A DNA stretch of 18,861 nucleotides. Source: Lachnospiraceae bacterium. Its GTDB lineage: Bacteria > Bacillota > Clostridia > Lachnospirales > Lachnospiraceae. The stretch's first letter is position 1. Each line of letters starts with the position of its first letter. Shown here piece by piece: positions 7,401-13,466 of this stretch. The notes under the pieces were generated by a model that had not been told where the DNA came from, ran no database searches, and worked only from the letters and a program-made list of their open reading frames with translations. The position numbers and the translations under genes were made by a program. The stretch covers positions 1-18,861 of the forward strand of contig CAAGFP010000240.1 in assembly GCA_900769175.1 (NCBI GenBank). The letters are read 5' to 3'.

Positions 7401-8275
7401 TGCTTGAAATTCACCTTTCGCTTGCTGCCAAAGCATTGGGATTTAATATTGCAACTCCTGTATTCGACGGAGCAAATGAACAGGATATCATGGATACGCT
7501 TGAACTTGCAAACGATTACGTAAATGATACCTGGGAAGAGTTTGAAAAGAAACATAAAGATGAACTTCTTCCGGAAGTTTTGGAATATCTGTATGAAAAC
7601 AGAGACCACAGAGAACTTTGGAAAGGTGTTCCGATTTCCAGAGATGGTAAAGTAAGGCTTCGTGACGGCCGTACCGGTGATTATTTTGACAGCCCCGTTA
7701 CAATTGGTCACATGCATTATTTGAAACTTCATCATCTGGTAGATGATAAAATTCATGCCCGTTCAACCGGACCGTACTCGCTTGTTACCCAGCAGCCTCT
7801 GGGTGGTAAAGCGCAGTTTGGTGGACAGAGATTCGGTGAAATGGAAGTATGGGCCCTGGAAGCTTACGGCGCATCTTACACACTTCAGGAAATTCTTACC
7901 GTGAAGTCGGATGATGTTGTCGGTCGTGTGAAGACATACGAAGCTATCATTAAGGGTGAGAACATTCCTACACCGGGTGTTCCGGAATCCTTCAAGGTAT
8001 TGTTGAAAGAATTACAGTCTCTTTGCCTGGATGTAAAAGTTCTTGATGAAAATGGTGAAGAGGTCGAAATCGTAGAAAATATTGATGTACCGACCAATAA
8101 CTATAAGTTTGAAATGGAAGGTGAAAACAATTACGAATATGACCGCGATGATATGGCAAATCATGGATATCAGGAACAGGCATTCTCAGAAGATGGCGAA
8201 TTGACAGCTGTTGAAGAAGAGGAAATGGAAGATTTCGATGAACTTGATATGGATTTTGAAGATGATAATGAATAA
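4427..8275 (+). CDS. rpoB: DNA-directed RNA polymerase subunit beta
   Basis: The catalytic subunit has 1282 residues. ATG 4427 (MEKNRIRPIVNG) is chosen because GGAGTG (4413-4418) is 8 nt upstream and the protein then reads MSYSRQKEVLEMPNLIEVQ as in clostridial RpoB. The open frame extends to 4334 but covers the leader. The rifampicin region lies at about residues 489-516. Asp497, His507 and Ser512 match E. coli D516, H526 and S531, so no classical rifampicin-resistance change is seen. The block GPGGLSRDRAGFEVRD and the C-terminal catalytic block KMAGRHGNKGVVSRVLP are present. The C-terminus is very acidic (from about AVEEEEMEDFDELD), a common clostridial feature. It assembles with alpha and beta' and is followed by rpoC 31 nt later. 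Confidence 0.98.
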   Translation: MEKNRIRPIVNGNSMRMSYSRQKEVLEMPNLIEVQKNSYEWFLKEGLKEAFDDISPITNFGGDLRMEFVKFELAVNEIKHTIEECKERDLTYEAPLKVTVRLINQSKDESIKDVPIFMGNFPLMTETGTFVINGAERVIVSQLVRSPGIYYEIGHDKIGKELFSSTVIPNRGAWLEYETDSNDVAYVRVDRTRKVPITVFIRSLGFGTDEEIIDLFGDEPKIRASFTKDPSKNYQDGLRELYTKIHPGEPFSVESAESFISSMFFDPRRYDLAKVGRYKFNKKLMLRNRIRGFVLAQDVVNEYTGDVIAKAGDTVTTELADAIQNAAIASVLIQAEDRNVKVLSNLMVDINEWVDCDAKELGITELVYFPELKKLFSEFSDSAELADAIKNNVHKLIPKHITKEDMLASINYNIHLEYGIGHDDDIDHLGNRRIRAVGELLQNQYRIGLSRMERVVRERMTTHNAEDITAQKLINIKPVQAAIKEFFGSSQLSQFMDQNNPLGELTHKRRLSALGPGGLSRDRAGFEVRDVHYTHYGRMCPIETPEGPNIGLINSLASYAVINEYGFIEAPYRVIDKSDPANPRVTDEVVYMTADEEDNYHVAQANEKLDEEGHFVKKMVAGRFREETQEYPREMFDFMDVSPRMVFSVATALIPFLQNDDANRALMGSNMQRQAVPLLFTEAPVIGTGMEVKTAVDSGVCVVAKKAGTVTYVSAKMIRMTYDDGEKAEFKLSKFSRSNQSNCYNQKPIVFKGDHVAAGQVIADGPSTSQGELGLGKNPLIGFMTWEGYNYEDAVLLSERLVREDVYTSVHIEEYETEARDTKLGEEEITRDVPGIGDDALKNLDERGIIRIGAEVRAGDILVGKVTPKGETELTAEERLLRAIFGEKAREVRDTSLKVPHGEYGVVVDAKVFSRANGDTELAPGVNQKVRIYIAQKRKISVGDKMAGRHGNKGVVSRVLPVEDMPYLPNGRPLDIVLNPLGVPSRMNIGQVLEIHLSLAAKALGFNIATPVFDGANEQDIMDTLELANDYVNDTWEEFEKKHKDELLPEVLEYLYENRDHRELWKGVPISRDGKVRLRDGRTGDYFDSPVTIGHMHYLKLHHLVDDKIHARSTGPYSLVTQQPLGGKAQFGGQRFGEMEVWALEAYGASYTLQEILTVKSDDVVGRVKTYEAIIKGENIPTPGVPESFKVLLKELQSLCLDVKVLDENGEEVEIVENIDVPTNNYKFEMEGENNYEYDRDDMANHGYQEQAFSEDGELTAVEEEEMEDFDELDMDFEDDNE

Positions 8276-8306
8276 GGCATAAGCCTGATTGGAAGGAGAG
8301 CCAGAA

Positions 8307-11300
8307 ATGTCTGAAGTAAAGAAAGAGATATATGAACCGATTACGTTTGATTCCATCAAAATCGGTTTGGCGTCACCGGAAAAGATTTTAGAGTGGTCTC
8401 ATGGTGAAGTAGAGAAACCTGAAACCATTAATTACAGAACATTAAAGCCTGAAAAAGACGGCCTGTTCTGTGAGAAGATTTTCGGACCCAGCAAGGACTG
8501 GGAATGTCACTGTGGTAAATATAAGAAAATCAGATTTAAAGGTGTTGTATGTGACCGTTGCGGCGTTGAAGTTACAAAAGCGAATGTGCGTCGTGAAAGA
8601 ATGGGACACATCAAACTTGCAGCGCCGGTATCCCATATCTGGTATTTTAAGGGAATTCCCAGTCGTATGGGATTGATCCTTGATCTTACTCCGAGAGTGC
8701 TTGAAAAGGTTCTTTACTTTGCATCCTATATTGTTTTGGATGCAGGAGAGACCAGCCTTCAGGTAAAAGATGTTTTAACTGAAAAAGAATACTCGGATGC
8801 AAAAGAAAAATACGGTGAGAATGCTTTCCGTGTAGGAATGGGAGCAGAAGCAATTAAAGAACTTCTTCAGGCAATCGATCTTGAAAAAGAAAACGAAGAA
8901 CTGAAGCAGGAATTAAATGACGAAGGAACCAAGGGACAAAAGAGAGCAAAGCTTGTTAAACGTCTTGAAGTGATTGAAGCATTCCGTGAATCCGGAAACA
9001 GACCGGAGTGGATGATTCTCGACGTAATCCCTGTGATTCCGCCCGATTTAAGACCTATGGTTCAGTTGGATGGCGGCAGATTTGCAACCTCTGACCTGAA
9101 CGATTTATACAGAAGAATTATTAACCGTAACAATCGTCTCAGCAGACTGCTTGAACTTGGAGCACCGGATATTATCGTTCGTAACGAAAAAAGAATGCTT
9201 CAGGAAGCTGTCGATGCCTTGATTGATAACGGAAGACGCGGACGTGCGGTTACCGGACCCGGAAACAGAGCATTAAAGTCTTTATCCGATATGTTAAAAG
9301 GTAAATCCGGACGTTTCCGTCAGAACCTTCTCGGTAAGCGTGTTGACTACTCAGGACGTTCGGTTATCGTTGTAGGACCTGAATTAAAGATTTACCAGTG
9401 CGGACTTCCGAAAGAAATGGCAATTGAATTATTTAAGCCGTTTGTTATGAAGGAATTATGCTCAAGAGGAATCAGCCAGAATATTAAACATGCAAAGAAA
9501 CTTGTTGAGAAACTGGATGATACCGTATGGGATGTATTGGAAGAAGTAATTCGTGAACATCCTGTTATGCTTAACCGTGCACCTACACTTCACAGACTTG
9601 GTATTCAGGCATTCGAACCGATTCTGGTAGAAGGTAAGGCTATTAAGCTTCATCCCCTTGTATGTACCGCATTCAATGCAGACTTCGACGGTGACCAGAT
9701 GGCAGTGCATCTTCCTCTTTCCGTAGAAGCACAGGCGGAATGCAGATTTTTACTTCTTTCGCCGAATAACCTTTTAAAGCCTTCTGACGGCGCACCTGTG
9801 GCTGTTCCTTCGCAGGATATGGTTCTTGGTATTTACTATCTTACCCAGGAAAGAGAAGGCGCTTTGGGCGAAGGAAAATATTTTAAAGATGTAAACGAAG
9901 CAATTCTTGCATATGAAAACGGTATTATTACACTTCATGCAAGAATCAAGGTTCTTGTTAAGAAAACGCTTTCTGACGGAACGCAAGTAAAGGGTATTGT
10001 TGAATCCACGGTCGGAAGATTTCTGTTTAACGAAATTCTTCCGCAGGATCTTGGATTTGTAGACAGAAAGAACCCTGAAGATGCAATTAAACTTGAAGTG
10101 GATTTCCTTGTCGGAAAGAAACAGTTAAAGAAGATCCTTGAAAAAGTTATTAATACACACGGAGCAACCAAAACCGCGGAAGTACTTGACCTTGTTAAGG
10201 CTACCGGATATAAGTATTCAACCAGGGCTGCAATGACAGTATCCATTTCTGATATGACCGTGCCTCCTGTTAAGCCTAAGCTGCTTCAGGAAGCTCAGGA
10301 TATGGTTGATACGATTTCCAGACATTATGAACGCGGACATTGTACGGAAGAAGAAAGATATCGTAACGTTGTTCGTGTTTGGAACGAAACAGATGCCAAA
10401 CTTACAAAAGAACTGATGACCGGTCTTCATGCATATAATAATATTAAAATGATGGCTGACTCCGGTGCGCGTGGTTCCGAACAGCAGATGAAACAGCTTG
10501 CCGGAATGCGTGGATTGATGGCAGATACTACCGGTAGAACCATTGAACTTCCTATAAAGTCAAACTTCCGTGAAGGTCTTGACGTTTTGGAATATTTCAT
10601 GTCTGCACACGGTGCGCGTAAAGGTTTGTCCGATACCGCTCTTCGTACCGCTGACTCCGGATATCTTACCAGACGAATGGTTGATGTATGCCAGGAACTT
10701 ATTATCCGCGAAGTGGATTGCTGTGCAAACAGATCTGAAGTTGTTGGTATGAATGTTTCGGCATTCAAGGATGGCAATGAAGTAATTGAATCCCTGGAAG
10801 CACGTATCAGAGGAAGATATTCTGTTAATACGATTTGTGATAAAGACGGAGAAGTGATTGTTAAAGCAAATCATATGATTACTCCGAGCAGAGCAGCAAG
10901 AATTGCAGAAGCCGGAGTCGATGAAAACGGCAATGCGATTGAGACCGTTAAAATCAGAAGCATTTTAACCTGTAAATCGAAAAATGGTATTTGCGTAAAA
11001 TGTTATGGTGCGAACATGGCAACCGGTGAAGCTGTACAGGTTGGTGAAGCAGTCGGAATTATCGCTGCACAGTCAATCGGTGAACCCGGTACACAGCTTA
11101 CCATGCGTACATTCCATACCGGTGGTGTCGCTGGTAATGATATTACCCAGGGTCTTCCCCGTGTCGAAGAATTGTTTGAAGCAAGACGTCCTAAGGGTCT
11201 TGCAATTATCGCTGAATTCGGCGGTAAGGTTACAATCAATGATACTAAGAAGAAACGTGAAATTGTTATTTCGGACGGAACGAGAGAGAAATCTTATCTC

Positions 11301-11936
11301 ATTCCTTACGGCGCAAGAATTAAAGTTATGAACGTAGCTGAAGTTGAAGCCGGCGCTGAACTGACTGAAGGTAGCGTATATCCTCACGATTTACTTGAAA
11401 TCAAGAAAATCGATGCGGTAGAAAACTATATTATCAGAGAAGTTCAGAAGGTATATGCTCAGCAGGGTGTAGACCTTTCCGATAAACACATCGAAGTAAT
11501 TGTACGTCAGATGTTAAAGAAACAAAGAGTGGAATCAAGCGGAGATACAGATTTGCTTCCCGGCAGTCTTGTTGACAGACTTGAACTTGAAGATATCAAT
11601 GAACGCCTTCTTGCAGAGAATCCGGATGCACAGCCTGCTGTTGCTAAGGACATTATTCTGGGTATTACCAAGGCGGCTCTTGCTACCAATTCCTTCCTGT
11701 CCGCAGCTTCCTTCCAGGAAACTACCAAGGTATTAACCGAAGCGGCAATTAAAGGAAAGAAAGATCCGTTGATCGGACTTAAAGAAAATGTCATCATCGG
11801 TAAACTGATTCCTGCCGGAACCGGTATGAGAAGATACAGAGATGTCAAACTTGATACTCATTGCTGTGATGAAGCAATGGAAGATTTCGATGAAAACTAC
11901 GAAGCAGTTGAACTTGCTCAGGATAATGCAGAGTAA
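8307..11936 (+). CDS. rpoC: DNA-directed RNA polymerase subunit beta'
   Basis: This 1209-residue protein starts MSEVKKEIYEPITFDSIKIGLASPEKI. The N-terminal zinc ribbon is visible (CHCGKYKKIRFKGVVCDRCG), as is the catalytic NADFDGD at residues 457-463, whose three aspartates hold the active-site magnesium. The bridge-helix/trigger-loop blocks include GARKGLSDTALRTADSGYLTRR and later GIIAAQSIGEPGTQLTMRTFHTGG. A second four-cysteine zinc site includes CKSKNGICVKCYG. The start is ATG 8307, with AAGGAG at 8293-8298, 8 nt upstream. A TTG at 8289 in the same frame would precede the Shine-Dalgarno and is rejected. No large beta' insertion of the E. coli kind is present, as expected for Firmicutes. 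It is the last gene of the rpoBC unit. Confidence 0.98.
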   Translation: MSEVKKEIYEPITFDSIKIGLASPEKILEWSHGEVEKPETINYRTLKPEKDGLFCEKIFGPSKDWECHCGKYKKIRFKGVVCDRCGVEVTKANVRRERMGHIKLAAPVSHIWYFKGIPSRMGLILDLTPRVLEKVLYFASYIVLDAGETSLQVKDVLTEKEYSDAKEKYGENAFRVGMGAEAIKELLQAIDLEKENEELKQELNDEGTKGQKRAKLVKRLEVIEAFRESGNRPEWMILDVIPVIPPDLRPMVQLDGGRFATSDLNDLYRRIINRNNRLSRLLELGAPDIIVRNEKRMLQEAVDALIDNGRRGRAVTGPGNRALKSLSDMLKGKSGRFRQNLLGKRVDYSGRSVIVVGPELKIYQCGLPKEMAIELFKPFVMKELCSRGISQNIKHAKKLVEKLDDTVWDVLEEVIREHPVMLNRAPTLHRLGIQAFEPILVEGKAIKLHPLVCTAFNADFDGDQMAVHLPLSVEAQAECRFLLLSPNNLLKPSDGAPVAVPSQDMVLGIYYLTQEREGALGEGKYFKDVNEAILAYENGIITLHARIKVLVKKTLSDGTQVKGIVESTVGRFLFNEILPQDLGFVDRKNPEDAIKLEVDFLVGKKQLKKILEKVINTHGATKTAEVLDLVKATGYKYSTRAAMTVSISDMTVPPVKPKLLQEAQDMVDTISRHYERGHCTEEERYRNVVRVWNETDAKLTKELMTGLHAYNNIKMMADSGARGSEQQMKQLAGMRGLMADTTGRTIELPIKSNFREGLDVLEYFMSAHGARKGLSDTALRTADSGYLTRRMVDVCQELIIREVDCCANRSEVVGMNVSAFKDGNEVIESLEARIRGRYSVNTICDKDGEVIVKANHMITPSRAARIAEAGVDENGNAIETVKIRSILTCKSKNGICVKCYGANMATGEAVQVGEAVGIIAAQSIGEPGTQLTMRTFHTGGVAGNDITQGLPRVEELFEARRPKGLAIIAEFGGKVTINDTKKKREIVISDGTREKSYLIPYGARIKVMNVAEVEAGAELTEGSVYPHDLLEIKKIDAVENYIIREVQKVYAQQGVDLSDKHIEVIVRQMLKKQRVESSGDTDLLPGSLVDRLELEDINERLLAENPDAQPAVAKDIILGITKAALATNSFLSAASFQETTKVLTEAAIKGKKDPLIGLKENVIIGKLIPAGTGMRRYRDVKLDTHCCDEAMEDFDENYEAVELAQDNAE

Positions 11937-11991
11937 GGCAGGGAAACGCGTAGAAATGCAGAGATGCAATTGGGAACATCCCCAATAGAAT

Positions 11992-12080
11992 AATAGCTAT
12001 GGGCTTTTGCCGTTCTCCAAAAAAGCTAGACCTAAAAATCTAATGATTGGAGTTCGGTAAACCAGTCCATAGCTATTTTT
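11992..12080 (+). terminator. Exceptionally long hairpin followed by a T-run, probable rpoBC terminator
   Basis: AATAGCTATGG (11992-12002) pairs perfectly with CCATAGCTATT (12067-12077). Inside, GCT pairs AGT (with one G-U). TTTGCCG (12006-12012) pairs CGGTAAA (12055-12061) with one G-U. After a symmetric TT/TT loop, CTCCAA (12015-12020) pairs TTGGAG (12047-12052). This totals about 27 pairs. The 26-nt apical region can fold again through TAGA/TCTA. The run TTTTT (12076-12080) follows the base. It could terminate rpoBC, but the stem is much longer than the other terminators here, so a small structured RNA or a degenerate mobile inverted repeat is also possible. Confidence 0.7.
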
Positions 12081-12082
12081 GC

Positions 12083-12114
12083 GCAATGGGAAATTTCTCT
12101 GAATTTCCTATTGC
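12083..12114 (+). repeat. Perfect 13-bp inverted repeat downstream of the rpoC terminator
   Basis: GCAATGGGAAATT (12083-12095) pairs with AATTTCCTATTGC (12102-12114) with one G-U pair and loop TCTCTG. It begins 3 nt after the preceding T-run and is not followed by a T-run on either strand, so it is not a terminator by itself. It resembles a dispersed palindromic intergenic repeat. Confidence 0.7.
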
Positions 12115-12247
12115 AAAAAGCGCTCTGCGAAGGGTGGACACTCATTCGAAAGAGAAAAGAATCCTCAAAACAATTTATATTTCTTGGGCAAGAATGGGAA
12201 AATTACGGAAAAGAACAGAAATTCTCACGAAAATGAATAAAAAAGGA

Positions 12248-12277
12248 TTGACATAACCAGGGAAAAAGAATTACAAT
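12248..12277 (+). promoter_or_regulatory. Promoter of rpsL-rpsG-fusA
   Basis: A perfect TTGACA (12248-12253) and TACAAT (12272-12277, 5 of 6 to consensus) are separated by 18 bp. Transcription would start near 12284, giving a leader of about 72 nt before rpsL. Confidence 0.8.
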
Positions 12278-12282
12278 ATCTA

Positions 12283-12325
12283 AGCACGTGTAATCACGTG
12301 TTATTTGTGTGTGTTTTTCGCACAT
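12283..12325 (+). promoter_or_regulatory. Structured rpsL 5' leader with duplicated CACGTG
   Basis: CACGTG occurs at 12285-12290 and 12295-12300, separated by TAAT. The copies pair into a hairpin (8 bp including a G-U), and each is itself palindromic. A second stem pairs GTGTG (12309-12313) with CGCAC (12319-12323) around TTTTT. The structures sit at the predicted transcription start, so they may affect initiation or mRNA stability; any regulation by S12 or S7 is conjecture. Confidence 0.45.
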
Positions 12326-12355
12326 GAAAATATTGAAGAAATGGAGGAAAAATGG

Positions 12356-12775
12356 ATGCCCACAATTAATCAGTTAGTACGTAAAGGAAGACAGACTGCT
12401 GTTAAGAAGTCTACCGCTCCCGCTCTGCAGAGAAGCTACAACTCTTTACACAAGAAAGCCGTTGAAGCTCCTTCACCTCAGAAAAGAGGCGTTTGCACAG
12501 CTGTTAAGACAGCTACCCCTAAGAAGCCGAACTCAGCTCTTAGAAAAATTGCCAGAGTACGTCTTTCAAACGGTATCGAAGTAACCAGCTACATTCCCGG
12601 TGAAGGACATAACCTTCAGGAACATAGCGTTGTTTTGATTCGTGGTGGTAGAGTAAAAGACTTACCCGGTACCAGATATCACATTATTCGTGGTACTCTT
12701 GATACTGCAGGCGTTGCAAACAGAAAACAGGCTCGTTCCAAATACGGCGCAAAGAGACCTAAGGCTGGTAAATAA
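12356..12775 (+). CDS. rpsL: 30S ribosomal protein S12
   Basis: The 139-residue protein starts MPTINQLVRKGRQ and contains CTAVKTATPKKPNSALRKIARVRL and the GGRVKDLPGTRYH segment, both lining the decoding centre. The lysines in PKKPNS and VKDLPG, the usual sites of streptomycin-resistance changes, are the wild-type residues. Start ATG 12356 has GGAGG at 12343-12347, spaced 8 nt. An overlapping ATG at 12352 is out of frame, and the in-frame extension to 12305 lies before the Shine-Dalgarno. The protein ends in a basic tail KYGAKRPKAGK. It heads the rpsL-rpsG-fusA unit. Confidence 0.98.
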   Translation: MPTINQLVRKGRQTAVKKSTAPALQRSYNSLHKKAVEAPSPQKRGVCTAVKTATPKKPNSALRKIARVRLSNGIEVTSYIPGEGHNLQEHSVVLIRGGRVKDLPGTRYHIIRGTLDTAGVANRKQARSKYGAKRPKAGK

Positions 12776-12819
12776 TTTTATCACAGGGTCTGTGTACCAC
12801 AAACAGAACTAATTAATAA

Positions 12820-12842
12820 CAATGGATTGATAAAATCTATTG
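12820..12842 (+). other. Hairpin in the rpsL-rpsG intercistronic region
   Basis: CAATGGATT (12820-12828) pairs with AATCTATTG (12834-12842), 9 bp with one G-U and loop GATAA. No T-run follows. The 206-nt gap is large for this operon. In E. coli the equivalent gap carries the S7 repressor site, but I cannot show that this sequence matches it. I see no convincing promoter in the gap. Confidence 0.45.
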
Positions 12843-12981
12843 AAGTGTTGGGATTTATTTTTCACGATTTAGTGCATAGATTTGTCTGAATTACAGTGAA
12901 GAAAAGAAATGCCGCACGAACACATTAGAGGACACATGTGAGTACCTAAGATTTAATTTATTAATTAAGGAGGGAAGAATC

Positions 12982-13452
12982 GTGCCACGTAAAGGACATA
13001 TTCAGAAAAGAGATGTATTGGCAGATCCTTTATACAATGACAAGGTTGTAACCAAACTTATCAATAACATTATGTTAGACGGTAAGAAGGGTGTTGCACA
13101 GAAGATTGTATACGGTGCATTTGCTCAGGTAGAAGAAAAAGCCGGAAAGCCCGCTCTTGAAGTATTCGAAGAGGCTATGAACAATATTATGCCCGTACTT
13201 GAAGTTAAGGCTAGACGTATCGGTGGTGCTACTTATCAGGTACCTATCGAAGTTAAACCTGAAAGACGTCAGGCTTTAGGTCTTCGTTGGTTAACCACCT
13301 ATTCTCGTAAGAGAGGTGAAAAGACCATGGAAGACAGATTGGCAAACGAAATTTTAGATGCTGCGAACAACACCGGAGCATCTGTTAAGAAAAAAGAAGA
13401 TGTGCATAAGATGGCTGAATCTAACAAGGCATTTGCACATTACAGATTCTAG
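12982..13452 (+). CDS. rpsG: 30S ribosomal protein S7
   Basis: This 156-residue protein reads (M)PRKGHIQKRDVLADPLYNDKVVTKLINNIMLDGKKG and includes VKPERRQALGLRWL, the conserved S7 block, ending ESNKAFAHYRF. S7 nucleates assembly of the 30S head and contacts E-site tRNA and mRNA; in many bacteria it also represses its operon. The start codon is GTG at 12982, supported by AAGGAGG at 12967-12973 (8-nt spacing) and by the conserved PRKG N-terminus; no better ATG exists upstream. The stop is TAG at 13450-13452, and the fusA Shine-Dalgarno begins at the next base, which suggests translational coupling. Confidence 0.98.
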   Translation: MPRKGHIQKRDVLADPLYNDKVVTKLINNIMLDGKKGVAQKIVYGAFAQVEEKAGKPALEVFEEAMNNIMPVLEVKARRIGGATYQVPIEVKPERRQALGLRWLTTYSRKRGEKTMEDRLANEILDAANNTGASVKKKEDVHKMAESNKAFAHYRF

Positions 13453-13466
13453 AAGGAGGAACGACC

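Larger units (their letters stand above)
11937..12355 (+). other. 419-nt rpoC-rpsL intergenic region with three hairpins and a promoter
   Basis: No coding sequence is supported here, including the L7Ae-like protein gene that sits between rpoC and rpsL in Bacillus. In order the region holds a 6-bp hairpin (11969-11986, ATTGGG/CCCAAT), a very long hairpin with T-run (11992-12080), a 13-bp hairpin (12083-12114), about 130 nt of A-rich sequence with no recognised feature, and the rpsL promoter and leader. Confidence 0.8.

Noticed and set aside
7247..7756. 169-residue minus-strand frame inside rpoB
   Set aside because: It is antisense to the conserved catalytic region of rpoB, with no independent support.
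12047..12256. 69-codon + strand frame in the rpoC-rpsL gap
   Set aside because: It starts inside the long hairpin, has no proper ribosome binding site and no recognisable sequence. The strong secondary structure argues against translation.
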